Assembly (NCBI RefSeq): GCF_009177065.1
Contig: NZ_WEZF01000005.1
Location: 62,001 to 126,000 of the forward strand
Reading direction: 5' to 3'
Length of the DNA stretch: 64,000 nucleotides
Source: Tautonia marina
Lineage (GTDB): Bacteria > Planctomycetota > Planctomycetia > Isosphaerales > Isosphaeraceae
Every line of letters starts with the position of its first letter. The stretch's first letter is position 1. The position numbers and the translations under genes were made by a program. This document shows, piece after piece, positions 7,689 to 16,497 of this stretch. Below the pieces are notes generated by a model. That model saw nothing but the letters and a program-made list of their open reading frames with translations. It did no database searches and was not told where the DNA came from.

Positions 7689-8804
7689 ATGGCGCTCAAT
7701 CCCCTTCGAATAACGCTTGGGCCGCTCGGTGTTCGAAGCGCCGAGACCGGCTCGGCCTTCACGAGCGAAGCCGAGGCGGAACTGGCCCGCTTCCGAGCCC
7801 GTCGTGACGAGCTGCAACGCAACGTCCGGCGAGGCGAACTGACCCCAAAGGTCGCCCGTCGCCTGGCGGCGGAAACCGCGAGCGAGATTCGCCAGTCGCT
7901 TTCGCAACAGGCGGTTGGCTTCAGCGCGGTTCCGCGATCGTTCCTCGATCGCCTGGCGGAAGTGGCCTCGACCCGAGAACGGTCGCGCAATGCCGCCTCG
8001 CTCGAAGCCCTGCAACGGGAGACAAACCGGCTGCTCCGCGAATCGTTGATCGAGCAACAACTGCGCAATCGGGAGGAGGAATTCCGAGGCCAGGCGTATC
8101 TTCGCCCGGTGGCGGGGGGCGTTCCGGCCCCTTCGCTGGACAGCCTGCTCCGATTCCACGAAACCGCCACCCTCTCCCGAGACGATGCCGCTCGGGAATG
8201 GGCCCGGAGACAACTGGAAGCCTATCGGCCGATGGCTCCCGACCCTGACGATCAGCGGCAGATCGATCTGGCCTGCGATCGGCCGGATCGGGTCAATCCT
8301 CGACTCGTCGGCCGCTACCTTGAACAGCTCGACGGCGAATCGACCGACGATCTGGAATCGTTCGCCGAGCACGCGCTCGACGCCCAGGACGCAAACGCCT
8401 GTGTCGCAGCCTTCATGCTGGCGAGGAATGCTCCCGAAGGCCCCTCGCTCGGCTGGGTCCGGCGGGTGCTCAACGGGCTCGATCACTTTCCCGACGCCGC
8501 GCTGGTGACCCTTCGGGCCTGGGAAGCTGAAGCCCGAGCCGAGGAATCAGAGGTCGCGCGGGCCGAGGCCGATCGCATCGCCATGATCATTGAGGCCGAA
8601 GCCGCGATGCCTGCGCTTCAGGTGCCGTCCGACGCCGACCTGGAACGAGCCTCCCGCGTGGAAGGGATGCCCCTGGCGTCGCCCGACGAACCGATCGGCC
8701 TGGCCTTTGGCCGCCGAGGGTTCACCCCCGAGGAGTTTTCCGCCCTCAAAGCGATGCCTTCGGAGGATGCCGAGGCATCGATGGATCTCGACTCGAACTC
8801 CTGA
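7689..8804 (+). CDS. Conserved-looking hypothetical protein, helical, 371 residues
   Basis: The start at ATG 7689 (MALNPLRITLG) follows GGAGAGA with 6-base spacing; an in-frame ATG at 7530 is the main alternative. The N-terminal half (about 30-170) is charged and predicted coiled-coil, with RFRARRDELQRNVRRGELTP and a run of Arg/Glu heptad-like segments. The second half is helical with SLDSLLRFHETATLSRDDAAREWARRQLEAYRP-type segments, then a glutamate-rich tail ending SMDLDSNS. No signal peptide, membrane segment or catalytic motif is visible. It could be a scaffold or regulatory protein; nothing in the sequence fixes this. Confidence 0.7.
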   Translation: MALNPLRITLGPLGVRSAETGSAFTSEAEAELARFRARRDELQRNVRRGELTPKVARRLAAETASEIRQSLSQQAVGFSAVPRSFLDRLAEVASTRERSRNAASLEALQRETNRLLRESLIEQQLRNREEEFRGQAYLRPVAGGVPAPSLDSLLRFHETATLSRDDAAREWARRQLEAYRPMAPDPDDQRQIDLACDRPDRVNPRLVGRYLEQLDGESTDDLESFAEHALDAQDANACVAAFMLARNAPEGPSLGWVRRVLNGLDHFPDAALVTLRAWEAEARAEESEVARAEADRIAMIIEAEAAMPALQVPSDADLERASRVEGMPLASPDEPIGLAFGRRGFTPEEFSALKAMPSEDAEASMDLDSNS

Positions 8805-8900
8805 GCGTTGGCTCGTCTCGCCCCGCGTCCCAAGTGCGGGGCCATCGCCTGAATTGAGAACCAACCACTGAACCCGATGAATTCTCGACCCCCTCGCCAA

Positions 8901-8922
8901 CGCGCCCCGACCTCGGGGCGCG
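8901..8922. repeat. Perfect GC palindrome upstream of the 8949 gene
   Basis: Arms CGCGCCCCGA (8901-8910) and TCGGGGCGCG (8913-8922) flank only two bases. It lies 97 bases after the stop of the preceding gene and 27 bases before the GTG start of the next. It could end the upstream transcript or, as a cruciform or dyad, be an operator. Confidence 0.55.
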
Positions 8923-8948
8923 AGCGATCTTCGACCGGAGTGTGAGCG

Positions 8949-9785
8949 GTGAGTACAATCCCCTCCTTCTCAACCACCGACATCCCCGACCATTGGAGTC
9001 GGATTGTCAACGCCATCGTCGACGCTCAAGTCGCCTGGAGCACGCCTGACGACCTGGTTTCGGCGACGGGAATCGACGAGGAATCCGTGATTGACGCCCT
9101 CGCGGACATGGATGTGGACGGCTTGATTGATGTCTGGGAGCGTCCCGACGAGCTGGTCGTGACGCTTTCGGTGCTCGCGGCCGAGCGATTCGGCTACCAC
9201 CTGATCGAAACCGGACCTCCGCTCATGCTCCGATGGGCCAGGGCAGGGGAGCCGGAGCCGGAACCTCCGAAGTCGACCCAGGTGTTGCGGTCGGCCTCGA
9301 TGGCTCCGTTCCTGGCGTTGATCGACCCTCATCCCGGACCTGAGGTGGAGGTCGAGACCAACGAGCAAGCGGAGCGATATCAGGCCAACGGACATTTCGG
9401 CACCTTTCGGCGAGGGGCAGGGCGGGGGGAACCTCCCCATCCGACACTGCTGCTCGGCACCAACGTCAACGGCTGGTCCGGAGACTCGGTCGAAGGCCCA
9501 GAAACGTGCCCGGCCTGCCACTCGCGACCGCTCCCCGCGTACGCCTACTGCCTCTGCTGCGATCGGTGGGGGCTCGACGCCCCGAATCCGGTCCCCTCAT
9601 CGGCCCGGGGAAGAACCTGGGAGGCCGCCTCTCGAAATCCCGGAGGCGCTCGGATCAACCCGACCGATCGTCGGGATCGTGCCAGGAAGGCGCATCAACC
9701 GCCGTTGGTCCGACTCCGGAAGGAACACGAGCGTCGGGAACGGTTGATCCATCGCGAGCAGAGACGGAATCAACGCCCGGCCTGA
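8949..9785 (+). CDS. Winged-helix-like protein with C-terminal zinc ribbon
   Basis: The 278-residue product starts at GTG 8949, with a GGAG box 10 bases upstream. Residues about 12-85 look like a winged helix: VNAIVDAQVAWSTPDDLVSA, then IDEESVIDALADMDVDGLID and a beta wing LVVTLSVLAAERFGYHL. A low-complexity middle follows. Near 180-205 there is a four-cysteine ribbon, CPAC, then YCLCC, consistent with a structural zinc site. The tail is strongly basic (RDRARKAHQ, RLRKEHERRERLIHREQ). The combination suggests nucleic-acid binding or transcriptional control, which is inference. Its 3' end overlaps the convergent GT4 gene by 16 bases. Confidence 0.72.
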   Translation: MSTIPSFSTTDIPDHWSRIVNAIVDAQVAWSTPDDLVSATGIDEESVIDALADMDVDGLIDVWERPDELVVTLSVLAAERFGYHLIETGPPLMLRWARAGEPEPEPPKSTQVLRSASMAPFLALIDPHPGPEVEVETNEQAERYQANGHFGTFRRGAGRGEPPHPTLLLGTNVNGWSGDSVEGPETCPACHSRPLPAYAYCLCCDRWGLDAPNPVPSSARGRTWEAASRNPGGARINPTDRRDRARKAHQPPLVRLRKEHERRERLIHREQRRNQRPA

Positions 9786-11098
9786 TGCCGAGCGAAGCTC
9801 ACCGAGTTCGCCCGGCCTGCTCGATCTGCAAAGGAGGTCGCGTGCGAGTCGACACGGAGGTCGCGCCGGAACAGGCAATCGAGTTGCGCAGCGATGGTCG
9901 TGTAACAATCGTCCCACGAACAGCCCTGCGCAACCCGAAGACGTCCGGCATCACCGAGACGGCGAGCCGTTTCCGGCTGATCGATGAGCCATTCCAGCGC
10001 TGAGGAGAGTTTCTCGACGTGTCCGAACGGCACGAGGACGCCGGTTCGGTCGTGTTCGACCACCTCGGCCACGCCGCCGGCGGCAGCGGCCACGACCGGC
10101 TTGCCGTTGGCCCAGGCTTCCAGAAAGACAATGCCGAACGAGTCGGTCCGAGACGGCATGGCAAAGATGTCGATCGCGTCGAAGAAGTCGGCCTTATCGG
10201 TGATTGAGAGGGGGCCGGTTCGGATCAGCCAGCGACGGGTCTCCGAGGGCAATTCGTCCGCGAATCGCTCGAAATGGGGAGAGCTGACCCCGGCCAGAAC
10301 CAGGGCGACCGGATCATCGGCCGGCCTCGTGGCGTTCAGGGCCATGACCGCCCGGACCAGGTCGTTCGTCCCTTTGTTCGGGTCCAAGGTGGCGAGATGA
10401 CCAATTATCGGCTGCCCCGGCCGAATCCGTCGCGAGGCCCGAAACCGATCCCCCTGACCGCCGCAAACCTCGGACGGTTCAAATCCCATCGAGACCTTCA
10501 CGATCCGGGATCGGGGGATTCCCCAACTTGCCACGGCGTCGGCTTCCAGATCGGTGACGACCACGACGGCATCGGCTTCGCGGAGCAATCGCACCTGATG
10601 CGGTTTCGTGTAATGGCGGTGGACCGGATCGCCGGGCGTTGCCAGGTGGAGGAAGGGGGTGAGGATTAAGGGCGCTCCGCTCGACCGGGCCTTCTTCCAG
10701 GCGGCGAAGGAAAAATTCGTGAACGGAAAACCGACCGCAAAGACAGCGTCGTAGGTCTCGCTCGCCCGTTGCAGGTCGGGGATGAGGGGCATGTACGAGG
10801 CATATCGGCATTGGGTGGGCCAGTGGGGGACATAGCTCAGGAGCTTGCCGACATAGCGCTGCATCGGAATGTGTCGAACCGGGAAGCGCCGCACCCGAGC
10901 GCCGTCGATGGTCGAGACGGCCGGCTCATCGAGGCGGGCACGTCGGGGATCGTTGAAATACCAGAGATCGCGAGCATCGCTTGTCAGCACATCGACGTCA
11001 TTACCCTCAGCCACCAGGCGGCGGACCATCGCCCGACCGTAGGTTTCCGCACCGCCGAGACACGGGGCATAGCGGTGGGTGTACCAGGCAATCCGCAT
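9770..11098 (-). CDS. GT4-family glycosyltransferase
   Basis: The 442-residue protein is a GT-B fold retaining glycosyltransferase. The N-terminal Rossmann half opens RIAWYTHRYAPCLGGAETYG, with the glycine-rich acceptor loop. The C-terminal half carries GHLATLDPNKGTNDLVRAV and the nucleotide-sugar site SRTDSFGIVFLEAWANGKPV followed by AAGGVAEVV, with the E-x7-E pattern. ATG 11098 is chosen over the upstream open stretch. It is the distal gene of a minus-strand block with two GT-C-like membrane proteins and a GT2 enzyme, so it probably adds a sugar during surface-polysaccharide or lipid-linked glycan assembly. Donor and acceptor are not predictable from the sequence. Confidence 0.9.
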   Translation of the reverse strand: MRIAWYTHRYAPCLGGAETYGRAMVRRLVAEGNDVDVLTSDARDLWYFNDPRRARLDEPAVSTIDGARVRRFPVRHIPMQRYVGKLLSYVPHWPTQCRYASYMPLIPDLQRASETYDAVFAVGFPFTNFSFAAWKKARSSGAPLILTPFLHLATPGDPVHRHYTKPHQVRLLREADAVVVVTDLEADAVASWGIPRSRIVKVSMGFEPSEVCGGQGDRFRASRRIRPGQPIIGHLATLDPNKGTNDLVRAVMALNATRPADDPVALVLAGVSSPHFERFADELPSETRRWLIRTGPLSITDKADFFDAIDIFAMPSRTDSFGIVFLEAWANGKPVVAAAAGGVAEVVEHDRTGVLVPFGHVEKLSSALEWLIDQPETARRLGDAGRLRVAQGCSWDDCYTTIAAQLDCLFRRDLRVDSHATSFADRAGRANSVSFARHQAGR

Positions 11099-11239
11099 CG
11101 GTCGATGTCTCCTCGCGCCTCGGGCCCTTTCGACGGTGCAGGCCCTTCGTTTCCGCAGTCGGCGTTGACGATCGTTTGAAGGTGACGCCTTCAGATCACG
11201 AATCAACTTGCATGAGCATGGTGACGCGCGCCGAACCTG

Positions 11240-13579
11240 TTACCGATTCCGATGGGGCGTTTCTGCCTTCGGTCCGAATGCCAGGACATGCTGGGAACCT
11301 CGCTCCGCGTCATTCGCCCATCGAAGGCAGACGCCCCGCACGATCATTGAGACCGGCTCGCGTTCTCCTTCAAAGCGTTTCCGGACGCGAGAGAGGGCGA
11401 GCGCTCCGTCACTTTCAAGGTGGAACTGCCCCTGCGATTCGGGCAGCAGGAAGGGAGGGCTGACGTGCAGGCCAAACTCGCCGGGAGCGACCGTCCAGGT
11501 CCAGACGGCCCGATCACCGTCCTTCAGGGTCACTGTGCGCGGGCCACCGAGCGCCCGGGCCTCGAAGGCGAAGACCAGCGGTTCCTCAGGGTCTGGATTG
11601 ACGAACTCGATCGCTGGAGACGCGGTCGCCAGGCGAACGAATCCATCCTTCGGCAAGAGATAATAGCCTCCCCAGTCTTCCGATCCGAGGGCGATCGGAG
11701 CGCGGGGCTTCGGCATCAACTCGCGGTCAAAGATGGCCAATGCGCCATCGTCGTAGCAGCGGGCGTGATCGAGCGCCGCGTCCATCCGACTGATCTGTTC
11801 CGCGGGCATCTCACTGGCACGATGCAGGACGACGAACCGCAGGTCGTGATGCGTGAGATAAAGCCAGGCATAATCATGAAAGTCGGCATTACGGATCAGG
11901 TCGAAATGTTCCGTGCCGGAGGGGCCGGGGAAGCTGGCTTCCATCATCCGGGTGTCGGCAAACGGGGAATTCCAGCTCATCAGGTCATCGTGCGGCCGGT
12001 TCTGATGGCCGGAGTAACCGGCCGTGGTGCGTCCGCCGTGCAAGGCTTGCCAGTAGGTGAGCCGAGCGTTGAAGGAGTGAGCATTCCCAGAATTCATGTG
12101 CGGAATGTCAATCCAGGCAGCGTCGGGATGATGTTCGCGAAGCCAGGTGTACCCTTGTGGAAGCGCAGGAAGTGCCTCGGCACCGTAAGGAACCTGGGCC
12201 AGATCCACCACCGCGACCACCAGAACGATCGCCAGCGCGAGTCCCCGCGTCATCGGCCGCGACCATCGCGCACGAAGCTGCATCCAGGCCGCTCCGGCAA
12301 GGATTCCCGTACAGACCGGCACAAAGAGCTTGAACCGCGCCGGGACCCGGATCAGCCGGAAGGGGACGAACCACTCCCAGTCGCGGAGCCAACCGGCCGG
12401 CATGGCAATCCGGTGAGGTCCGTACTGAAGATGCGAGCCCAGGGAGAGGACGACCAGAATGGCCGCCGACCACCACCAGAACCCTGCATCCCGGAACCGG
12501 ACGTTCCCCCACCACGCCCGAGCGACGAGGGCCAGGGAAACGATGCCGAGATACGCCATCCCCTCGCCCGATGTTCGCGTCGCGCCGTGGAGATCGATCG
12601 GGAAGAACCCCTGAAGCACCTGGCCCGGCATCGGGACGACGTAGGCCCACCAGGGGGCGCCGTAACGCTCAAATTCCGCCTTGGGACGGATTCCCGCCTG
12701 ACCGTTCACGACGTTCCAAAGTTGACCGGCGAAGAGGACCATCAAGACCGGAAGGCAGATCGCGATGAACGCGGTCATCCAGGCTCCTCGAACCCGGAGC
12801 CACCCGAGCCTCGTTCGCTTCGGCTGTCTCGTCACCTTCCAGACCAGATACAGGGCGGCCGGAAAGATCGCAAAGACCATGAAATACGCCGCGCACATCG
12901 CGAGGAGGATGAACCCGGCCACGGCGGCGATCAATCGCCCCCAGCCCGGCCGCTCGATCAATCGCATCCAACCGAGGAAGAAGATCGGAAATCCACCGAC
13001 ATAGATCAGTTCCAGGTGAGCATGCGAGTGGATCAGCACCGGACCGCTCAGCATGGCCAGCAGCCCGGCCAGCGTTGCCGCGGCATCATCCCGAAGGACA
13101 AATCGCGCCAGGAAGAACGTACCCAGGCCCGTCAGCAAGAAGCCGAACAGCCAGATCAGGTTGAAGCAAAGCACATCATTGTCACTGATCGTTGAAATCA
13201 CGAGATAGATCAGCGATTGCACGTGAAGCGGCGAGAAGTTCCCGATCGGGGCACCGACGGGATATTGCAAGTCGGGGCAGACCAGGGGGGATCGTCCTTC
13301 GATCAAACACTGCTTGTACCAGCGCATGACCCAAAGGTGTTGAAGCGGATCACCCGTCGAGGGAAGTCTCGTGGTGAACGTCTTCACAAAGGGCCAGGTT
13401 GCCCCTGCGATGGCCACCAGATAGAGAGGGACCACCGCGATCGGTGTCCACCAGCGTCGAACGGGATCGAGGTGCTCGGGGTCGTGATCGGTCGCTTCGG
13501 TGTCCACGTGCCGGTTCCCATTGGCAGAAGGGATGACGGGGGTTCGCGTCGTCGTTTCTGGTCCGAACGTGATACTCAA
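11240..13579 (-). CDS. Multi-pass GT-C-like membrane protein
   Basis: This 779-residue protein has about ten hydrophobic helices, from residue 47 (WTPIAVVPLYLVAIAGATWP) to about 460, then a large soluble C-terminal part with mostly beta character. Between the first helices lies STGDPLQHLWVMRWYKQ, an acidic extracytoplasmic loop typical of GT-C enzymes that use polyprenyl-phosphate sugars. The start is TTG at 13579, overlapping nothing but directly abutting the TGA of the upstream gene, so translation is probably coupled. The C-terminal region (about 490-779) could bind glycan or protein. Family membership in GT-C is likely; the sugar and acceptor are unknown. Confidence 0.8.
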   Translation of the reverse strand: MSITFGPETTTRTPVIPSANGNRHVDTEATDHDPEHLDPVRRWWTPIAVVPLYLVAIAGATWPFVKTFTTRLPSTGDPLQHLWVMRWYKQCLIEGRSPLVCPDLQYPVGAPIGNFSPLHVQSLIYLVISTISDNDVLCFNLIWLFGFLLTGLGTFFLARFVLRDDAAATLAGLLAMLSGPVLIHSHAHLELIYVGGFPIFFLGWMRLIERPGWGRLIAAVAGFILLAMCAAYFMVFAIFPAALYLVWKVTRQPKRTRLGWLRVRGAWMTAFIAICLPVLMVLFAGQLWNVVNGQAGIRPKAEFERYGAPWWAYVVPMPGQVLQGFFPIDLHGATRTSGEGMAYLGIVSLALVARAWWGNVRFRDAGFWWWSAAILVVLSLGSHLQYGPHRIAMPAGWLRDWEWFVPFRLIRVPARFKLFVPVCTGILAGAAWMQLRARWSRPMTRGLALAIVLVVAVVDLAQVPYGAEALPALPQGYTWLREHHPDAAWIDIPHMNSGNAHSFNARLTYWQALHGGRTTAGYSGHQNRPHDDLMSWNSPFADTRMMEASFPGPSGTEHFDLIRNADFHDYAWLYLTHHDLRFVVLHRASEMPAEQISRMDAALDHARCYDDGALAIFDRELMPKPRAPIALGSEDWGGYYLLPKDGFVRLATASPAIEFVNPDPEEPLVFAFEARALGGPRTVTLKDGDRAVWTWTVAPGEFGLHVSPPFLLPESQGQFHLESDGALALSRVRKRFEGEREPVSMIVRGVCLRWANDAERGSQHVLAFGPKAETPHRNR

Positions 13580-15145
13580 TCAGCGCCGGACCACATCCGA
13601 GGGGGTTCCCATCAGCACCAGGTCGCCCGGCACCTTGCGGTCGAAGATGTAGACACGAGCCTGATCAGGGTCAGCCCCTTTCGGCACGATGGTTTCGGGT
13701 TGCAAGGGGCCGATCAGGGATCGGAGAATTTCGCAGTAGTCCCACTTGCCGTAGACGTGGGCCTCGCGTGCCACAACCCAGCGGGCGTCCTGATCGGCTC
13801 CGGCATAGATCACGTCGGCGAAGGTGTAGCCGGGATAATCGCCGTAAAACTGGCTCCACCCGGTCAGGTCAACCACCTTTTCGCCAGGCTGCACATGGTC
13901 GGTGAGCCACTCGGCCGCGTCTCGGTAGGCGGCAAAGGGCCCATTCAACGGGGCCTGATGTCGGGGAACCGACGGCAGGATGAGTGCGGCAATGGCCAGC
14001 AACCAGAAAATCGGACCGGGTCGAATGGCCTCTCCCGGGGCTCCGATCAGGCGTCCCGGAATTGTGACCCACCGCAGGAGATGATCAACCGCGAGCGCGG
14101 CGAAGGGAATGAGCATCATCGCCGGAATCATGGCATGCCGAGGGCTGCAGTAGCCTCCGGTGGCGTGCAACCTCATCAAGCCGAGGAACGAGATCACCAG
14201 CAGCAGCGTTAGAAACAACGCCTGACGCGCGGACCTCGCATTGCGTTTGGCCCGATACAGGCCAATGGGGACCAGCACGAGAATGGGAATCGTCACCGCG
14301 TCGCGGATCGACTCGAACACGACCTTGGCGGCGACCAGATAGGTTTTGACGACCGACTGATTCGGGTCGAAGGGTCGGTTTCGCTCGACGGCCTCGGCTC
14401 CGGAAGGGGCAGCGGTGCCAATCAACCGAGCGATGGCGGGCTTCGTTCCCACGCCTCCCTTGCTGATCATGAAGGGGGCGATAACGAGGGCCGGAACGAT
14501 TACGAGCAAGCCCACTGCCGCCCACCAGCGCGACCATTCCAGTCGCGTGCTTTTCAGGGCCGGCATCAGGGCGAGGGTCGCGGTCATCGTCAGCGGAAGG
14601 AGCAAGCCTTCCGGCCGAGTGAAATAGGCCAGAATGGTGGCGGCGATCATGGGAGCGAGCCAGGCGAATCGACCGTCTTTCAGGAACCGCAGGCCGGCCC
14701 AGACTCCCCATGTCCAGAACAGGAGGAACGTTCCTTCGCTCAGGACATCGGCCAGGACGTTAGACATGACCGGCGCCCCGAAGCAAAGGACGCAAGCCAT
14801 CCAGGCCACGCGGCCCCCCACCAGTTCCAGGGCCACCAGATAGAGCGGGAGGACCAGGAGAATGCCAGCCATGACCGACGCCATTTGCGCCGCGCGTTGC
14901 CAGTCGAGCGGAGCCTCTCCCCCCTCCAGCCCGTGAGCCAGGGCGATGGCAACCGGATAGGCCGGATGGTCGATCGACTTGAGCAAGCCGCCGACGATCT
15001 CACCGGCTTCAATCACCTTGGCCTGGCGAATGTAGCGGAGCCCATCGGCGTAGATGATCGACGTCCGGGAGGTTTTCCAGATGAGGAGGTTTCCCGCCGC
15101 GACCATCAACAAGACGACGACGAATCCATGTTGCAATCGGCTCAT
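13580..15145 (-). CDS. GT39/ArnT-like membrane glycosyltransferase
   Basis: The 521-residue protein has an N-terminal signal-anchor helix and about ten further membrane helices. The first periplasmic loop contains SIIYADGLRYIRQAKVIEAG with the acidic residue expected for the GT-C catalytic site, and SIDHPAYPVAIALAH resembles the DHPPL-type motif of the ArnT/PMT family. A soluble C-terminal segment (from about 410, AYRDAAEWLTDHVQPGEKVV) follows. Such enzymes transfer sugars from polyprenyl-phosphate carriers on the outer face of the cytoplasmic membrane. It abuts the next gene without gap and forms an operon with it and probably with the GT4 gene. Confidence 0.85.
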   Translation of the reverse strand: MSRLQHGFVVVLLMVAAGNLLIWKTSRTSIIYADGLRYIRQAKVIEAGEIVGGLLKSIDHPAYPVAIALAHGLEGGEAPLDWQRAAQMASVMAGILLVLPLYLVALELVGGRVAWMACVLCFGAPVMSNVLADVLSEGTFLLFWTWGVWAGLRFLKDGRFAWLAPMIAATILAYFTRPEGLLLPLTMTATLALMPALKSTRLEWSRWWAAVGLLVIVPALVIAPFMISKGGVGTKPAIARLIGTAAPSGAEAVERNRPFDPNQSVVKTYLVAAKVVFESIRDAVTIPILVLVPIGLYRAKRNARSARQALFLTLLLVISFLGLMRLHATGGYCSPRHAMIPAMMLIPFAALAVDHLLRWVTIPGRLIGAPGEAIRPGPIFWLLAIAALILPSVPRHQAPLNGPFAAYRDAAEWLTDHVQPGEKVVDLTGWSQFYGDYPGYTFADVIYAGADQDARWVVAREAHVYGKWDYCEILRSLIGPLQPETIVPKGADPDQARVYIFDRKVPGDLVLMGTPSDVVRR

Positions 15146-15223
15146 GCGACCCCTCCCTGGGACGCGAGATTCCGCGGCCTCCCGTCACGATTCGTGGCAG
15201 GATGGTTCTTTGGAAGTCGGGTT

Positions 15224-16312
15224 TTACCGCGATCGGTTGCGATCGTCGAGACGAATCGGCCGTCTCCTGTAGGAATCGCGGGGCCTTCGGCGCGGAACTG
15301 TTCGGACGGCGGGGGACGCGCCCAGGATGCTCCGTTCGGCAAACCGTCGCACCTCGACTCCCCGGAGCCCTCGATCGGAGTCGAGCGTTCGGGCAACCCA
15401 TTCGACGGCGTTCCAGGCGTTTGCGTCATCGGTGCGGCCGGCCATCCGGCACACGAGCCGTCGAAACCTTGCCTCGCAGGCGATCACCCAGCCCAGGATT
15501 CTCGCCTCCCAGCGGGGACGGAACTTCAAGAAGTAGAGCAGTTTGCTGTGGCGGGTCACGATGCGAAGGACCGGGCTAATCGCCCTCGACTGCAACGGGC
15601 GAAGGTGTCCGAGGGTAATCGAGTCGTCGAACTCGACCGACCAGCCCCGATCGCGAGCCGATCGACAGAGCGCAACTTCCTCATGATAGAGGAAAAAGTC
15701 CTCGTCCATCCCTCCGAACTGGTCCAGGACCACCGTTTGAACAAGCAAGCAGGCACCCGTGACCCAGGGAACCGGGCCGGGCCGTGTGCGGGACAGGGAC
15801 CAGTACTTGCGACGCGACCGAGGGGTGCAGACTTCCAGGAGACAGCCCGCCAGGGTCGGGAACGACCCGACCGAGTGCTGCCGCGATCCGTCCTCGTTGC
15901 TCAGGGCGAAGCCGACGATCCCCGGAGGCCCTTCGGCCCTGGCCTCGTAGGAGGCGATTCGGTCGAGGATTTTCGAAGGAAGATCCGAGTCGGCGAAGGT
16001 GTCCGGGTTCAGCAGAAGGAGCCAGCGAGCGGCAGTCTGTCGCCAAGCCGTATTGACTCCTGCCGCAAAACCGGCATTGTCAGGGCTCAGAAGCACGCGA
16101 ATCCCGGATCGGCCCGTCACACCGGACGGCGGTGGGGCATCCGAGGCATTGTCGACGAGAATCAGCTCGCACCCTCCGTCGATCCGCGTCAGCGCCGCCG
16201 CCATCGCCTCCACCAGCCGCTCGCAATCGGGCCAGGAGTTGAAGTTGACGATCACAATCGCCAAAGTCGGGGGCGTTGGGCATTGCGGCCCTTCGAGCGG
16301 TGCGATGGTCAT
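15224..16312 (-). CDS. GT2-family glycosyltransferase
   Basis: The 362-residue protein has a GT-A fold. It begins TLAIVIVNFNSWPDCERLVE and continues with ELILVDNASDAPP, the nucleotide-binding aspartate, then LSPDNAGFAAGVNTAWRQ and the DXD-like LLLLNPDTF. GGMDEDFFLYHEEVALCRSA is the ED-type catalytic base region typical of rhamnosyl/WcaE-like GT2 enzymes. A basic C-terminal tail (RRRPRDSYRRRPIRLDDRNR) is unusual and may be peripheral-membrane. It is the first gene of the minus-strand glycan block, divergent from the sugar transferase at 16498. Acceptor and sugar are unknown. Confidence 0.92.
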   Translation of the reverse strand: MTIAPLEGPQCPTPPTLAIVIVNFNSWPDCERLVEAMAAALTRIDGGCELILVDNASDAPPPSGVTGRSGIRVLLSPDNAGFAAGVNTAWRQTAARWLLLLNPDTFADSDLPSKILDRIASYEARAEGPPGIVGFALSNEDGSRQHSVGSFPTLAGCLLEVCTPRSRRKYWSLSRTRPGPVPWVTGACLLVQTVVLDQFGGMDEDFFLYHEEVALCRSARDRGWSVEFDDSITLGHLRPLQSRAISPVLRIVTRHSKLLYFLKFRPRWEARILGWVIACEARFRRLVCRMAGRTDDANAWNAVEWVARTLDSDRGLRGVEVRRFAERSILGASPAVRTVPRRRPRDSYRRRPIRLDDRNRSR

Positions 16313-16497
16313 CCGAGCTCGGCCCTCGTTCGAGAAATGGCTCCGGGGGAGAGATCGTGAGAATCACTGGAATCCCCTGGAAGACCAGACCGATGGTAAC
16401 GCTTGAGCCGATTCGCTAAAGGCCGATTTCGCGGCGATCGCGTGGCCGGCTCGAATCCGGCCGCTTCCCACGACACCGAGGGAACGGTGCAGACCCG

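Noticed and set aside
11420-13195. 591-codon plus-strand frame opposite a membrane protein
   Set aside because: Arg/Pro/Glu-rich with no domain; the minus-strand protein has clear membrane helices and the GT-C-like loop.
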